DNA of 64,000 bases from Spongilla lacustris (lineage: Eukaryota; Porifera; Demospongiae; Spongillida; Spongillidae), in assembly GCA_949361645.1 (NCBI GenBank), contig OX442417.1, positions 10,212,309 to 10,276,308 on the forward strand. Direction: 5' to 3'. Below are positions 54,341 to 63,964 of this stretch, piece by piece (position 1 is the stretch's first letter; each line of letters opens with the position of its first letter). The notes beneath the pieces are model-generated. The model was not told the DNA's origin. It searched no databases and saw nothing but the letters and a program-made list of their open reading frames with translations. A program made the translations under genes and the position numbers.

Positions 54341-54461
54341 GTAACTACTGAAATGCATGTACCCACTTCCCTTCAAATGGGTACTCTTCAAATTATGCAC
54401 ACCACTCTACCCTTAACTTTTAAAGACATTTCCAAATCATGACCTACCCATATGAAGCCCA

Positions 54462-54540
54462 TCTGGTTACAGAGATAGGCTTTATCCATACTGGTTACTG
54501 AGATAGGGTGTATCTACTGGTTACAGAGATGGGCTGTAGC
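54462..54540. repeat. TTACAGAGATAGG minisatellite (array unit 4)
   Basis: About three units in the A-to-B intron. Confidence 0.8.
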
Positions 54541-54561
54541 TCTTTGCTGTGTACATGTTTG

Positions 54562-54597
54562 GATCAGTGTTGCTTGGACACAGTCATATCCTTCAAG
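54562..54597 (+). pseudogene. 3' fragment of exon A
   Basis: Repeats the last 36 bases of exon A with its GTAACT donor and following intron sequence (ACTGAAATGCATGTACCCAC), a local partial duplication within unit 4. Confidence 0.65.
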
Positions 54598-54705
54598 GTA
54601 ACTACTGAAATGCATGTACCCACTTCCCTTCAAATGGGTACTCTTCAAATTATGCACACCACTATGTATGTAATTTATTGCTTTATATGTACTTTGCATC
54701 TGTAG

Positions 54706-54864
54706 GGCCCATGCAATCATCACTCTTCCAAATGCCAGTACTGCAGAGTTATGCAGTAAGAAGCACCCTCCATCGCCTCTAAGGGGCTCCTCCTTCCCTC
54801 CTTATACAATGGAGTGTTTCCAAGAATACCAGACTAGTGGGGGGAGAAGCATCTTCACCTGTTG
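54706..54864 (+). CDS. array exon B5 (159 bp, open)
   Basis: Open in phase 2 throughout: AHAIITLPNASTAELCSKKH, PPSPLRGSSFPPY, then ECFQEYQTSGGRSIFTC. Acceptor CATCTGTAG, donor TTG/GTATGT. Three cysteines. Domain not recognised. Confidence 0.45.
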
Positions 54865-54884
54865 GTATGTATATCCCATTCCTT

Positions 54885-55020
54885 CTTCACATACTCCTCC
54901 CCATCCTTCCTCAAATACTCCTCCCCATCCCTCCTCACTCTCCTCCCCATCCTTCCTCACATACTCCTCTCCATCCTTCCTCACTCTCCTCCCCATCCTT
55001 CCTGTCTCTCCTCCCCATCC
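54885..55020. repeat. CT-rich minisatellite (array unit 4)
   Basis: CTCCTCCCCATCCTTCCTCA-type units, interrupted by the LTR of the decayed Ty3 element. Confidence 0.85.
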
Positions 55021-55023
55021 TTC

Positions 55024-55149
55024 TGTAGCGGATATATCAATCAGGAAAAGAAACACACAGTACAAATAGAATATGATTAAGTACTACGAGTTCTACCACC
55101 CGCGCATGTGCACACCACGCCCTAATTACTAATGCGCATGTGCGCTACA
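55024..55149 (-). repeat. 3' LTR of decayed Ty3 element (126 bp)
   Basis: In minus orientation it begins TGTAGCGCACATGCGC and ends ATATCCGCTACA. It sits in the CT-rich minisatellite of the array. No second LTR copy was found in the window. Confidence 0.8.
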
Positions 55150-55168
55150 CTATTCCCTCCTCTCTTTC
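55150..55168 (-). promoter_or_regulatory. polypurine tract of decayed Ty3 element
   Basis: In minus orientation AGAAAGAGAGGAGGGAATAG abuts the LTR. Confidence 0.75.
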
Positions 55169-55178
55169 TGAAAGTTTA

Positions 55179-55333
55179 TCATGTCTCATAGATGTTATGT
55201 CCATAACGATCCGGCTTGCTCCTGTGTCCAACTGGTCTTGTTCTTTCAGACTGGATTACTGGAGGTGGTTCAGCTACTGGAAGTGGTTCAGCTACATGTA
55301 CATGTACTGGAGATGGTTCAGCTACTGGAAGTA
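55179..55333 (-). pseudogene. Pol C-terminal tail, beyond nested element
   Basis: Minus-strand frame entering from the TA of the nested element: proline-rich repeats (PVAEP), then RTRPVGHRSKPDRYGHNIYE and TGA at 55179-55181. A KPDRYG-like ending is common at the C-terminus of Ty3-type Pol proteins. The frame also continues from the other side of the nested element if that element and one TA are ignored. Confidence 0.7.
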
Positions 55334-55683
55334 CAGTATGCGTCAATATAAAGTTAACGCCACGCAGTGCGCTACCTACGCAGTGCTCTACCTGTAGACG
55401 TAGAAAATTAATTTGCGCTAGGGGGTAATAAGGGTACTACCTTTATGTAGGGTACATTACATAACACGTCAATATTAAAATATATACATATATATCTTAA
55501 ACACCCATCCCCCCTAATATGTAGGGTAACTTGAACATTATGTTCCTGTATGTAAACATGTGTTTTGATGCATGTGCGTATGCATTCCATATTGTACGAG
55601 TCCCGCGTTTCTTCAACACCGTTAACCGATCATATCTAAGCGCGCCAAACATTCACCGAATGCGTATTGCTTATAGCGATCGC

Positions 55684-55694
55684 TCGTATATAAT
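55684..55694 (+). promoter_or_regulatory. possible TATA box
   Basis: CGTATATAATG lies about 120 bp upstream of the ATG at 55809, in the only stretch of the element's left end with such a sequence. Inferred promoter only. Confidence 0.3.
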
Positions 55695-55808
55695 GCAGCC
55701 GAGCAGTGCATATAGCGTACAATTTAGCGCAAGAATTGATCGAGCTATGTCTTTAAGAACGGCGCTTAAGGAGACAGGTTCGATATAAGAGATGTTAGAT
55801 TAAGTTTA

Positions 55809-56127
55809 ATGACCCGCGCGATGACACTAGAACTCTACTATCTGATACGGTGGCGAGACAAGGATGCAGCGTTTGTGGTGCCTGGCAGAGCCGTATCCGT
55901 CAACAGCGGGGGCGGGGTGGATTGCACTGTGAAGTGGGCGAAGACGCTGTACTATGGAGAGATTGTGGGTTCAGGTAAACTAAATTATATTTACCACAAA
56001 CCAATCGATCCAGATTCAATGATTACCATTAGGGGCAAGAGTGATATGGAGTGTCTCGAAAAAGAGTTCCTACATGGGGGAGCTGATTCAGTGGCAACAG
56101 CTGTTGCAATTGCCACAATAGAACAAC
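55809..56127 (+). CDS. transposon-borne gene, exon 1 (BEN-protein-like N-terminus)
   Basis: 319 bp from ATG to a GTAAGC donor. It reads LELYYLIRWRDKDAAFVVPG, then VDCTVKWAKTLYYGEIVGSG and MECLEKEFLHGGADSVATA. The pattern LIRW....AFVVP....V....C.VKW...YYGEIV..G resembles the small barrel-like domain at the N-terminus of many invertebrate BEN-domain proteins (recalled pattern, not searched). The exon ends one base into a codon and joins exon 2 in frame across a 56-bp intron. No BEN domain or transposase follows. Role unknown; a chromatin- or DNA-associated protein is a guess from the domain resemblance. Confidence 0.55.
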
Positions 56128-56183
56128 GTAAGCGTTTTCTGAATTGATAGCGCTACTGGGTGTATAATTCTACCATCCTGCAG
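56128..56183 (+). other. 56-bp GT-AG intron
   Basis: GTAAGCG donor and CATCCTGCAG acceptor. It contains in-frame stops (TGA, TAG), so splicing is required to join the two frames. Its removal keeps the frame exactly (319 bases before, two bases completing the codon after). Confidence 0.55.
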
Positions 56184-57103
56184 CAACAACTATGGAAACA
56201 GCTGGGACTGACACAGCACCAGTCACAGCACCAGCCACAGCACCAGTCACAGCACCAGTCACAGCAACAGTCACAGCAACAGTCACAGCACCAGTCACAG
56301 CAACAGTCACAGCAACAGTCACAGCACCAGTCACAGCAACAGTCACAGCACCATTCACAGCACCGGCCACAGCACCAGTCACAGCACCAGTCACAGCACC
56401 AGTCACAGCACCAATCACAGCACCAGTCACAGCACCAGCCACAGCAACAGCCATAGTAACAGTCACAGCACCAGCCATAGCACCAGTCACAGCACCAGCC
56501 ATAGCACCAGTCACAGCACCAGTCACAGCACCAGTCACAGCAACAGTCACAGCACCAGTCACTGCACCAGCCACAGCAACAGCCATAGCAACAGTCACAG
56601 CACCAGCCATAGCAACAGTCACAGCACCAGCCATAGCAACAGTCACAGCACCAGTCACAGCACCAGTCACAGCACCAGCCACAGCAACAGCCATAGCAAC
56701 AGTCACAGCACCAGCCACAGCACCAGTCACAGCACCAGTCACAGCAACAGCCATAGCAACAGCCATAGCAACAGTCACAGCAACAGTCACAGCACCAGTC
56801 ACAGCACCAGTCACAGCAACAGCCATAGCAACAGTCACAGCAACAGTCACAGCACCAGCCACTGACCCACAGCCAGAATTAGCCACTGACCTGATCCCAC
56901 TAGGGACATTATCACCCTATAGATATTCATATTCATATTCATCCTTGTCTACTCACCATTACTATCACCACTCCATCTACCTCAGAGCAGTACAAGTCAA
57001 TCAGTTAGGAGTTAATGCACTGGTGAGATGCTTTGGGGTTAATGAACTGTGTAGCTTAGAGGTCCCATGGGTGTGGTCAGTGAGTGAGATGCTTTGGGGT
57101 TAA
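56184..57103 (+). CDS. transposon-borne gene, exon 2 (12-bp coding repeat)
   Basis: Continues the frame with TTMETAGTDTAPVTAP and then about 55 units of a 4-residue repeat (TAPV, TATV, TAPA, TAIA), followed by a unique tail (PQPELATDLIPLGTLSP, then a Y/S-rich stretch) and entry into the 61-bp minisatellite, with a stop at 57101-57103. The real end could be an earlier splice site. The repeat is threonine/alanine-rich, like extended or O-glycosylated linkers, but no signal peptide was seen. Because the repeat unit is 12 bp and has no stops in several frames, coding cannot be judged from openness alone. Confidence 0.45.
56204..56876. repeat. 12-bp repeat (GTCACAGCACCA)
   Basis: About 55 variants of GTCACAGCACCA, with CCATAGCAACA and CCACAGCACCA forms arranged in higher-order blocks. 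Long open frames exist on both strands. Confidence 0.9.
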
Positions 57104-57712
57104 TGACCTCTGCGGCACTGAAGTCCCATGGGTGCGGTCAGTGAGTGAGATGCTTAGGGGTTAATGACCTCTGCAGCACAGAGGTCCCATGGGTGTGGTC
57201 AGTGAGTGAGATGCTTTGGGGTTAATGACCTCTGCGGCACAGAGGTCCCATGGGTGTGGTCAGTGAATGAGGTCCCATTGGTGTGGTCAGTGAGTGAGAT
57301 GCTTTGGGGTTAATGACCTCTGCGGCAGAGAGGTCCTATGGGTGTGGTCAGTGAATGAGATGCTTTGGGGTTAATGACCTCTGCGACACAGAGGTACCAT
57401 GGGTGTGGTCAGTGAGGGAGATGCTTTGGGGTTAATGACCTCTGCGGCACAGAGGTCCCATGGGTGTGGTCAGTGAATGAGGTTCCATGGGTGTGGTCAG
57501 TGAGTGAGATGCTTTGGGGTTAATGACTGCTGCGGCACAGAGGTCCCATGGGTGTGGTCAGTGAGTGAGATGCTTTGGGGTTAATGAACTCTGTGGCACA
57601 TAGGTCCCATGGGTGTGGTCAGTGAGTGAGATGCTTTGGGGTTAATGAACTCCGCGGCACATAGGTTTCATGGGTGTGGTCAGTGAGATGCTTTGGGGTT
57701 AAACCCATTCTG
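57010..57712. repeat. 61-bp minisatellite
   Basis: About 11 copies of GTGAGATGCTTTGGGGTTAA, TGACCTCTGCGGCACAGAGG and TCCCATGGGTGTGGTCA joined in order. Some units are partial. Confidence 0.9.
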
Positions 57713-57995
57713 CCTTCAGAGATAGGCCACACCCAGGATCCTTTTAGCGGCTCATGTCCATTAACCCCATTCTGCCCAAACCCCAGGACCCTTTTGGCGG
57801 CTAAGTCGCTTAAATTCTGCCCACACCCAGGACCCTTCTGGCTCGTAAGCCCCTTAACCCCATTCTGCCTCCAAAGATTGGCCACACCCAAGTCTAGTAA
57901 CCCCATTCTGCCTTTTGTGATAGACCACACCCAGGGCCCTTCAAGTGTTTTAACCCTGTTCCGCCTCCATGTAAGGGCCACACCCAGGACCCTTT
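57713..57995. repeat. about 60-70-bp degenerate tandem repeat
   Basis: Five diverged copies with AACCCCATTCTGCCT, GGCCACACCCAGGACCCTT and a variable spacer. Confidence 0.8.
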
Positions 57996-58528
57996 ATAGT
58001 AGACATACAATTATGGCATCTATCCAGTTAATCAAAGCACACGCAAATGTATGATTACAGATAATAATCTGAATCTGATTATAACAGTTAGAACTGTTTT
58101 CAACAAGTTTTCATCGTACGTGCGATCGATTGAAAGTACACATCAGCGCGCCAACTTTTGTAAAGCGGGCTGGGCCGTACATTTGCATGTAGTTCGGTTG
58201 TTGAGTGACGCTCGCAATATGCACTCGTACGAGGACTCGCGCGCTTGCTTATCGTGATCGAGTACGACTCACTCGACTCGCGTGTCTGTGAGTGTGAATT
58301 TGGGCAGGTGGCACTCTAGATCAAGCAACCTTAGCAGCGTCGTTCAGTCTGGTAGCGTCTGCGATATAAAATCGTGTAGCTGTTCAAGCAAAGCCTAGCA
58401 GAGCGCGGGTAGTTGTAGCAGCTGCAGAATCGAACACTTGTTGTAAACATGTTTTTATGTTACGTGTTGGCCATAAGGTAGAGCTACCTTCCGCACATTT
58501 CTACCTATATAAGGTAGTGCGCTACCTC
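57996..58528. other. right part of TA-flanked element, no gene
   Basis: No coding signal. The stretch ending near 58318 (GAGTGTGAATTTGGGCAGG) resembles the right end of the MITE at 20247-20558, so a decayed related MITE may be nested here. Confidence 0.4.
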
Positions 58529-58574
58529 GTAGCGCACTGCGTGGCGTTAACTTTATATTGACGCATACTGTAGT

Positions 58575-58760
58575 TCACCCACTGGATTTGTTCCAGGTAC
58601 GGGGAGGTGGCCCTTGTATTTCCACCTCCACCTCATCCCGCAGCTGATCTTCTCCAACGTCACCGTTGCTATGCAACAAGCCCCTTGCTACTGCTGGTAC
58701 CCCCGTGTTGTCGTCCTTGGCTGGTGCAACATTCTCGTCTGATATGCCAGAACCGTACAT
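58575..58760 (-). pseudogene. Pol C-terminal extension, shifted frame
   Basis: Minus-strand open stretch overlapping the end of the integrase frame: DENVAPAKDDNTGVPAVARG, then GEDQLRDEVEVEIQGPPPR. It shows that the frame of the original Pol C-terminus has been broken near 58690-58760, where the main frame stops. Confidence 0.5.
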
Positions 58761-60370
58761 GGCTTCATCCGATCAAAATGTACCACCGTACGCTTCCTCG
58801 GGGAATCCCTGTGTTTAATGAGAAAGAGCGCATCACCAAGAGACCGGACCACTGTATAAGGACCCTGCCAATAGTGGTGCAACTTTGGCGACTTGCTCCT
58901 CGGAACCGCTGGACAATGAAGCCACACCAATTCACCAGCTTTGTATGGATCTCCATGAACGGATTTGTCATACAGAGTCTTTTGACAAACGTGCTGAATC
59001 CCCATGTGATCCCGCACCAATCGGTAGGCACTTTCCAGTCTCGTTCTCAGGTCCAGTGCATACTGATTAACCTGTTGTGGGATGGAATTAGGGGGAAGAC
59101 CAAACATTACATCAGCGGGAAGACGAGCTACCCTCCTAAACATCAAGTAAAATGGGGTGCACCCAGTCGACTCTTGCATGCTGGTCCTATAGGCCACCAT
59201 TAGCAGAGGTACATGGAGATCCCAATCGCGCTCGTTCTCAGCAGCTGCAATACTAAGCATGTTAAGCAAGGTACGGTTAAACCTCTCAATTAAACCATCA
59301 GACTGAGGATGGTTAGGACTAGTTCTTGTTTTCTGCACTCCCAACAACTGGCAAGTCTCTTTCATCAATAAAGATTCAAAATTACGGCCTTGATCCGTGT
59401 GCAAAATATTTGGAACCCCAAAACGAGCAATAAACTGATGCACGAACAATTCAGCCACAGTCTTCGCTTCCATATTGGGCATAGGATAGGCCTCGACCCA
59501 TTTAGTAAAGTAGTCACCTACCACCAACACGTACTTGTTCTCTCTAGCCGTCACAGGTAGGGGTCCCAATATATCCATTGCGACTCTCTGCATTGGAGTT
59601 CCCACCAGGCCTGACTGCATGGGTGCTCGTCTTCTCCTTGTCGGTGATTTACGGGAGGCACATTCCGCGCAGGCCTTACACCAATTTTCAACATCATGTC
59701 GTTGACCAGGCCAGTAAAACCAAGAACGAATCTTTTCCATGGTCTTTCGAAATCCAAAGTGTCCCCCAGTGAGCGTATCATGAAATTCCTTCAAAACAGT
59801 CTGAATAGAAGTCTTTGGTATCACGAGCTGTAAATGAGGATTGACCCCCTTTCCTAGCACATCCTCCCAACGCCGATACAGAACGCCCCCATCCAGCACC
59901 AGGTGATCTTTCTGAGACCAAAGGGTCTGCACCCAGTTACTTTCATGCCTTGGGAAAACAGAAGGAAACATGTTATGTTGTAACCACAGTATCACCTGCC
60001 GCAAATCAGGGTCTTCGTCCTGTAGCCGTTTTGGGTCATCAACCGACAGGAAACAAACGGTTCCTTCCTGCCAGAGTGCCGTTCCGTCGACAGAATCAAT
60101 ACAACCACCCTCTTTCAGATCCGGTAGACAAAGGGGAGGAGCTGGATTCGGTAGACCCGGGGGAGGGGCTGACGTCTGCAAACTGCATTGTTTACAGGGA
60201 AGCCTGGACAGTGCATCAGCGTTACTGTGCTGTAACCCAGGTCGATGTTCAATTGAAAAGTCATACTCAGCCAAAATGTCCATCCAACGAGCCACCTGTC
60301 CCTGCGGTTCTTTAAAGTTTTGCAACCACTGCAATGAATTGTGATCCGTGCGAACAACAAAACGACGGCC
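58688..60370 (-). pseudogene. RNase H end and integrase of decayed Ty3 element
   Basis: Follows the in-frame TGA at 60371-60373. In order: FVVRTDHNSLQWLQNF (end of RNase H); a chromatin-organising spacer; an integrase zinc domain (GGHFGFRKTMEKIRSWFYWP...CKACAECASRK); an integrase core with D in VAMDILGPLP, D in LHTDQGRNF and E in SDGLIERFNRTL; and a GPY-type module (HHYWQGPYTVVRSLGDAL). The integrase part is uninterrupted and its catalytic residues are present, so this section decayed little. It cannot be made from the element's own start because of upstream lesions. Confidence 0.88.
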
Positions 60371-61066
60371 TCACAGATATGGTCTATAGCAGCGAATAGC
60401 CCACACCAGTGCAAGCATCACTCGTCTAGTTGCACAGTATTGGCGCTCGGCCTTTGTAAGGATCCGACTCGCATAGGCAATGACACGATCACCTTCCTGG
60501 GACAGGACTGCACCAATTCCGTGTTGGCTGGCGTCTGTATCCACCACGAAGACTTTATCAAACTGTGGAAAAGACAAGATAGGTGGTGACAGTAATTTCT
60601 CCTTCAACTGATCGAACGCCTCATTGCACTGTTGGGACCATTGCCACGACTTGGCCTTTTCCGTCAGAGAATGCAGCGGGGAGGCAATCTGGGCAAAACG
60701 GGGAATGAACTTCCTGTAATAGGAGGCAAATCCCAAAAATTTGCGCAAACTCTCCCGGTCATTGGGCACTGGCCAACTACGGACGCAGCTAGTCTTTTCG
60801 GGATCTACATGTACTTCCACCCCCTTCTCTGACACAATATGCCCCAAATATAGTACACTCTTCCGCAATAACTGACACTTGCTTGGCTTGATTTTAAGTC
60901 CAGCATCCTTCAATCTCTGGAGTACATCTCTCAGACGCTGGAGGTGCTCGTCCACTGTCTGGCTAAAAATAATTATGTCATCCAGATAAACCAAACAAGT
61001 GCTCCAACACAAACCCGACAATACCAAGCTCATGAGCCTCTGAAAAGTACTGGGAGCATTCGTTAA
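60371..61066 (-). pseudogene. RT and RNase H start of decayed Ty3 element
   Basis: After a short deletion of about 10 bases near 61063-61066, the RT frame continues with FGLTNAPSTFQRLMSLVL and the catalytic YLDDIIIFS. Then come GLKIKPSKCQLL, FLGFASYYRKFIPRFA and the RNase H start VVDTDASQHGIGAVLSQ with RQYCATRRVMLALVW. It ends at an in-frame TGA (60371-60373) in the middle of RNase H. Confidence 0.88.
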
Positions 61067-62493
61067 CCCAAAAGGAACTGGTGAAGCCCGAACGGTGTGG
61101 TGAACGAAGTCTTCTCTTTATCAGCAGGATCCATCTCAACCTGCCAATAGCCACAAGCCAAGTCAAGGGTAGAAAACCATTTTGCACCCGCCAAACTGTC
61201 CAGCGCATCGTCTATTCTTGGAAGAGGGTGTACGTCCTTTTTAGTGACATCATTTACGCGACGAAAATCAACACATAATCGAAACGAACCGTCCTTCTTT
61301 CTAGCCAACACAATAGGAGATGCCCATGCACCCTCAGAGGGTTCTATGATTCCTTGCTGCAGCATCCCGTCGATTATGTCCTTCACTACGCCGCGCTGAT
61401 GAAAGGGCAACCTGCGACTCTGCTGCCGGATAGGCAAGGTATTACTCGTGTCAATTTTATGATGTAACATATTTGTACGACCCAAGTCCCCATCCCCTAC
61501 AGAGATTACATCACCCACTGTCTGCAGCAAAGATCTAAGCCTTTCCCGTTCACCCTTAGTCAAACCTTGTACATCAGAAAGGAGCACACCAATTGACTTG
61601 TCTATGGCATTTCGAGTCCGAGCAACCGGTTGACCATCCCTTGACGGCTTCACGGCGTTAGCCGAATTCTCTTCCTGCAACAAAGATAGCATACCCACTC
61701 TCTCACCAGCATACACACTAATTGGGGTGGAAGTCACATTCATCAACTGTATAACGGTGTCCCCTTGTGATGAAACACGAGATAATGAGTGAGCAACCAA
61801 TAGACCAGAATAATCGTCAGAAAATACTGGTTTAGGTTCAAATAACCCCATACCATCCTCAAGAAAATCATTATCAGTCTCGAGGTGGACTGGAAGCCGG
61901 ACTTGGTGAAGGGGAGGAATAACAGTAGTTTCCTGCACTGCCACGTGACATGCAGTGCCCTTTTTGCCAGACAATAGAGGAACCTGTTGTTTCATACCAC
62001 CAATTGTTAAAGTCTCTTGTTCCTGCAGAAGCTTAAGCTGGATAGAGGAAAGAATGCCGTGAATAAACTGATTATGAACTAGTTCCAGGCGCTCTTCCGC
62101 CGCCCATGATGGATATGCCTTGTCCACAAGCATACGCAGCCTTGCCGAAAATTCTATCAGCGACTCGGCCTGCCCTTGCTGTCCCGTGTGGAATTTGCGT
62201 TGCCACTCTAACTGTATTTTGGAAGGTGCAAACTGCTTTTCAAGGCACTCCTTCACAGCTGCATAAACTATACCGCTGTAAAAATTCAACAAACCCATCT
62301 GACTCACGATACAAAATGGTTCGTCATCCAATAAGGAGGCTAACTCCTGCCCTCTCTTATCCTTGGGAACCTCAGCTTGCCTGAAGTAGAGCTCTACGCG
62401 CTGCATCCATAACCTGAAGTCAGCCCCCTTGCCTGCACAACGTGACGGAGGCCGAACACTGTATCGGGTGACTCTCCGCGGGCTGTCTTCTTA
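61063..62493 (-). pseudogene. Gag and RT start of decayed Ty3 element
   Basis: On the minus strand this frame is open from a TAA near 62493. It begins with a Gag-like region (FRLWMQRVELYFRQAEVPKD), then runs directly to a protease-RT linker (ETTVIPPLHQVRLPVHLE) without a zinc knuckle or DTGA protease, so about 150-200 residues were lost by an in-frame deletion near residues 125-145. It continues into RT (IEPSEGAWASPIVLARKKDG, FRLCVDFRRVND, FSTLDLACGYWQVEMD) and ends at the deletion in the conserved RMPFG region. Confidence 0.85.
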
Positions 62494-62496
62494 AGA

Positions 62497-62565
62497 TGCT
62501 CCTCCTTCCCTACTTATCCAATGGAGTGTTTTCAAGGATGGGGGGATAAGCATCTTCATCTGTTG
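62497..62565 (+). pseudogene. 3' part of an array exon B
   Basis: Right flank of the decayed Ty3 element: CTCCTCCTTCCCTACTTATC to CATCTGTTG/GTATGT. The missing front shows that the retroelement's 5' end and the exon start were lost together. A small deletion also shifts the frame. Confidence 0.6.
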
Positions 62566-62589
62566 GTATGTATATCCTATTCCTTCGTC

Positions 62590-62965
62590 ACATACTCCTC
62601 CCCATCCCTCCTCACTCTCCTCCCCATCCTTCCTCACATACTCCTCCCCATCCCTCTCACTCTCCTCCCCATCCTTCCTCACATACTCCTCCCCATCCCT
62701 CCTCACTCTCCTCCCCATCCTTCCTCACATACTCCTCCCCATCCCTCCTCACTCTCCTCCCCATCCTTCCTCACATACTCCTCCCCATCCCTCCTCACTC
62801 TCCTCCCCATCATTCCTCTCTTTCCTTCCTCACATACTCCTCCCCATCCCTCACCACTCTCCTCACCATCCTTCCTCTCTCTCCTCACCATCCTTCCCCT
62901 CTCTCATCCCCATCCTTCCCCTCTCCTCCCCATTCTTCCTCTCTCTCTCCTTCCCAACCATTCTG
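62590..62965. repeat. CT-rich minisatellite, longest copy
   Basis: Alternating CACATACTCCTCCCCATCC and CTCACTCTCCTCCCCATCC units, about 18. This is the most expanded of the CT-rich blocks. Confidence 0.9.
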
Positions 62966-63176
62966 TATCACATACAATGATGTACGTGCTGGGTGATGTG
63001 TGTGTTGGGATTATGTAAGTGCTGGGTGATATGTGTGCTGGGATGTTGTGAGTGTGCTGCGATAATGTGAGTGTACTGGGATGATGTGAGTGCATAAGTA
63101 CTTGGATATGTGCATGTAATGGGATAATTTAAGGACTTGCAAAGTTGCACATCCCACTATCACCTCCCTCCCACAG

Positions 63177-63371
63177 TTGGATGGCCAACTTACATGAAAT
63201 GGCTTTATATCTTGTGAGATGGAAGGGTGTGTCGTTACAAAGTTGGTCCGTTGGTTGCCATGAGAACTATGATGACCACCTGGTCTGTGGCCTTCAGTTC
63301 AGCAAGACAAGACTGGTCATCATTATTGGTACCAAAATCAGTGTTGCTTGGACACAGTCATATCCTTCAAG
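63177..63371 (+). CDS. array exon A5 (195 bp, open)
   Basis: Long variant, open in phase 2: WMANLHEMALYLVRWKGVSL, GCHENYDDHLVCGLQFSKTR, LVIIIGTKISVAWTQSYPS. Acceptor CCTCCCACAG, donor CAAG/GTAACT. Together with B6 it forms an intact 118-residue module (65 + 53 codons counting split codons) whose end can rejoin the start of the next A exon in frame (TG/T). Confidence 0.5.
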
Positions 63372-63496
63372 GTAACTACTGAAATGCATGTACCCTCTTC
63401 CCTTTGGGTACTCTCCAAATGATGCACACCATTCTCCCCTTAACTGTCACTTTCAAAGGCATTTCCAAATCATGACTTACCCATATGAAGCCCATC

Positions 63497-63735
63497 TGGT
63501 TACAGAGATAGGGTTTTCTATTGGTTACAGAGATAGGTCTATTGGTTACAGAGGTACATTTAGGCTGTATCTATTGGTTACAGAGATAGACTGTATCTAT
63601 TGGTTACAGAAATAGGGTGTGTACATGTATCTATTGGTTACTGGAATTGGCTGTATCCATACTGGTTACAGAGATAGGGTGTATCTACTGATTACAGAGA
63701 TAGGATGTATCTACTGGTTACAGAGATGGGCTGTA
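63497..63735. repeat. TTACAGAGATAGG minisatellite (array unit 5)
   Basis: About nine units of 20-30 bp in the A-to-B intron. Confidence 0.85.
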
Positions 63736-63805
63736 GCTTTTTGCTGTGTACATGTTTGGATGAGGTTACATTTATGTAATTAATTGCGTTACTTTGCATC
63801 TGTAG

Positions 63806-63964
63806 GGCCCATGCCATCATCACTCTTCCAAAGGCCAGTACTGCAAAGTTATGCAGTAAGAAGCACCCTCCATCGCCTCTAAGGGGCTCCTCCTTCCCTC
63901 CTTATCCAATGGAGTGTTCCCAAGGATACCGGACTAGTGGGGGGAGAAGCATCTTCATCTGTTG
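63806..63964 (+). CDS. array exon B6 (159 bp, open)
   Basis: Acceptor CATCTGTAG, donor TTG/GTATGT, phase 2 on both sides, no stop: AHAIITLPKASTAKLCSKKH, PPSPLRGSSFPPY, ECSQGYRTSGGRSIFIC. The array continues past the window end with another CT-rich block. Confidence 0.5.

Larger units (their letters stand above)
55334..58570. mobile_element. TA-flanked TIR element carrying a spliced gene (3237 bp)
   Basis: The ends are 42-bp perfect inverted repeats beginning CAGTATGCGTCAATATAAAG (55334-55375 and 58529-58570), with TA directly outside both (55332-55333 and 58571-58572). Inside the right end is a further small palindrome (GCGCTACCTCGTAGCGC). A TA target and a CAGT tip fit the Tc1/mariner/pogo superfamily. 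No transposase was recognised. Instead the element holds a two-exon gene candidate with a 12-bp coding repeat, a 61-bp minisatellite and a second tandem repeat. The insertion interrupts the Pol tail of the decayed Ty3 element, which gives independent support for the boundaries. Confidence 0.88.
55024..62493 (-). mobile_element. decayed Ty3-type retrotransposon (minus), 5'-truncated
   Basis: On the minus strand it runs from a truncated Gag start near 62493 through RT, RNase H and integrase to a C-terminal tail, purine tract and 3' LTR (55149-55024). The 5' LTR and leader are absent: array sequence resumes directly at about 62494. A TA-flanked TIR element (55334-58570) is nested near the 3' end. 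The remaining retroelement sequence is about 4.2 kb. The relic has an internal loss of the zinc knuckle and protease region, one short deletion in RT and one in-frame TGA in RNase H. It is unrelated in detail to the young element at 1209-5580. Confidence 0.88.

Noticed and set aside
56170..56886. Long minus-strand frame (238 codons) through the 12-bp repeat
   Set aside because: Caused by the stop-free repeat unit. It has no splice or domain support.
60371..60373. TGA as selenocysteine or a programmed readthrough in RNase H
   Set aside because: Other lesions in the same element (short RT deletion, missing protease) make simple decay the better explanation.
62521..63018. Long plus-strand frames reading serine/proline or histidine/proline-rich sequence
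   Set aside because: They are translations of the CT-rich minisatellite, present in several frames at once.
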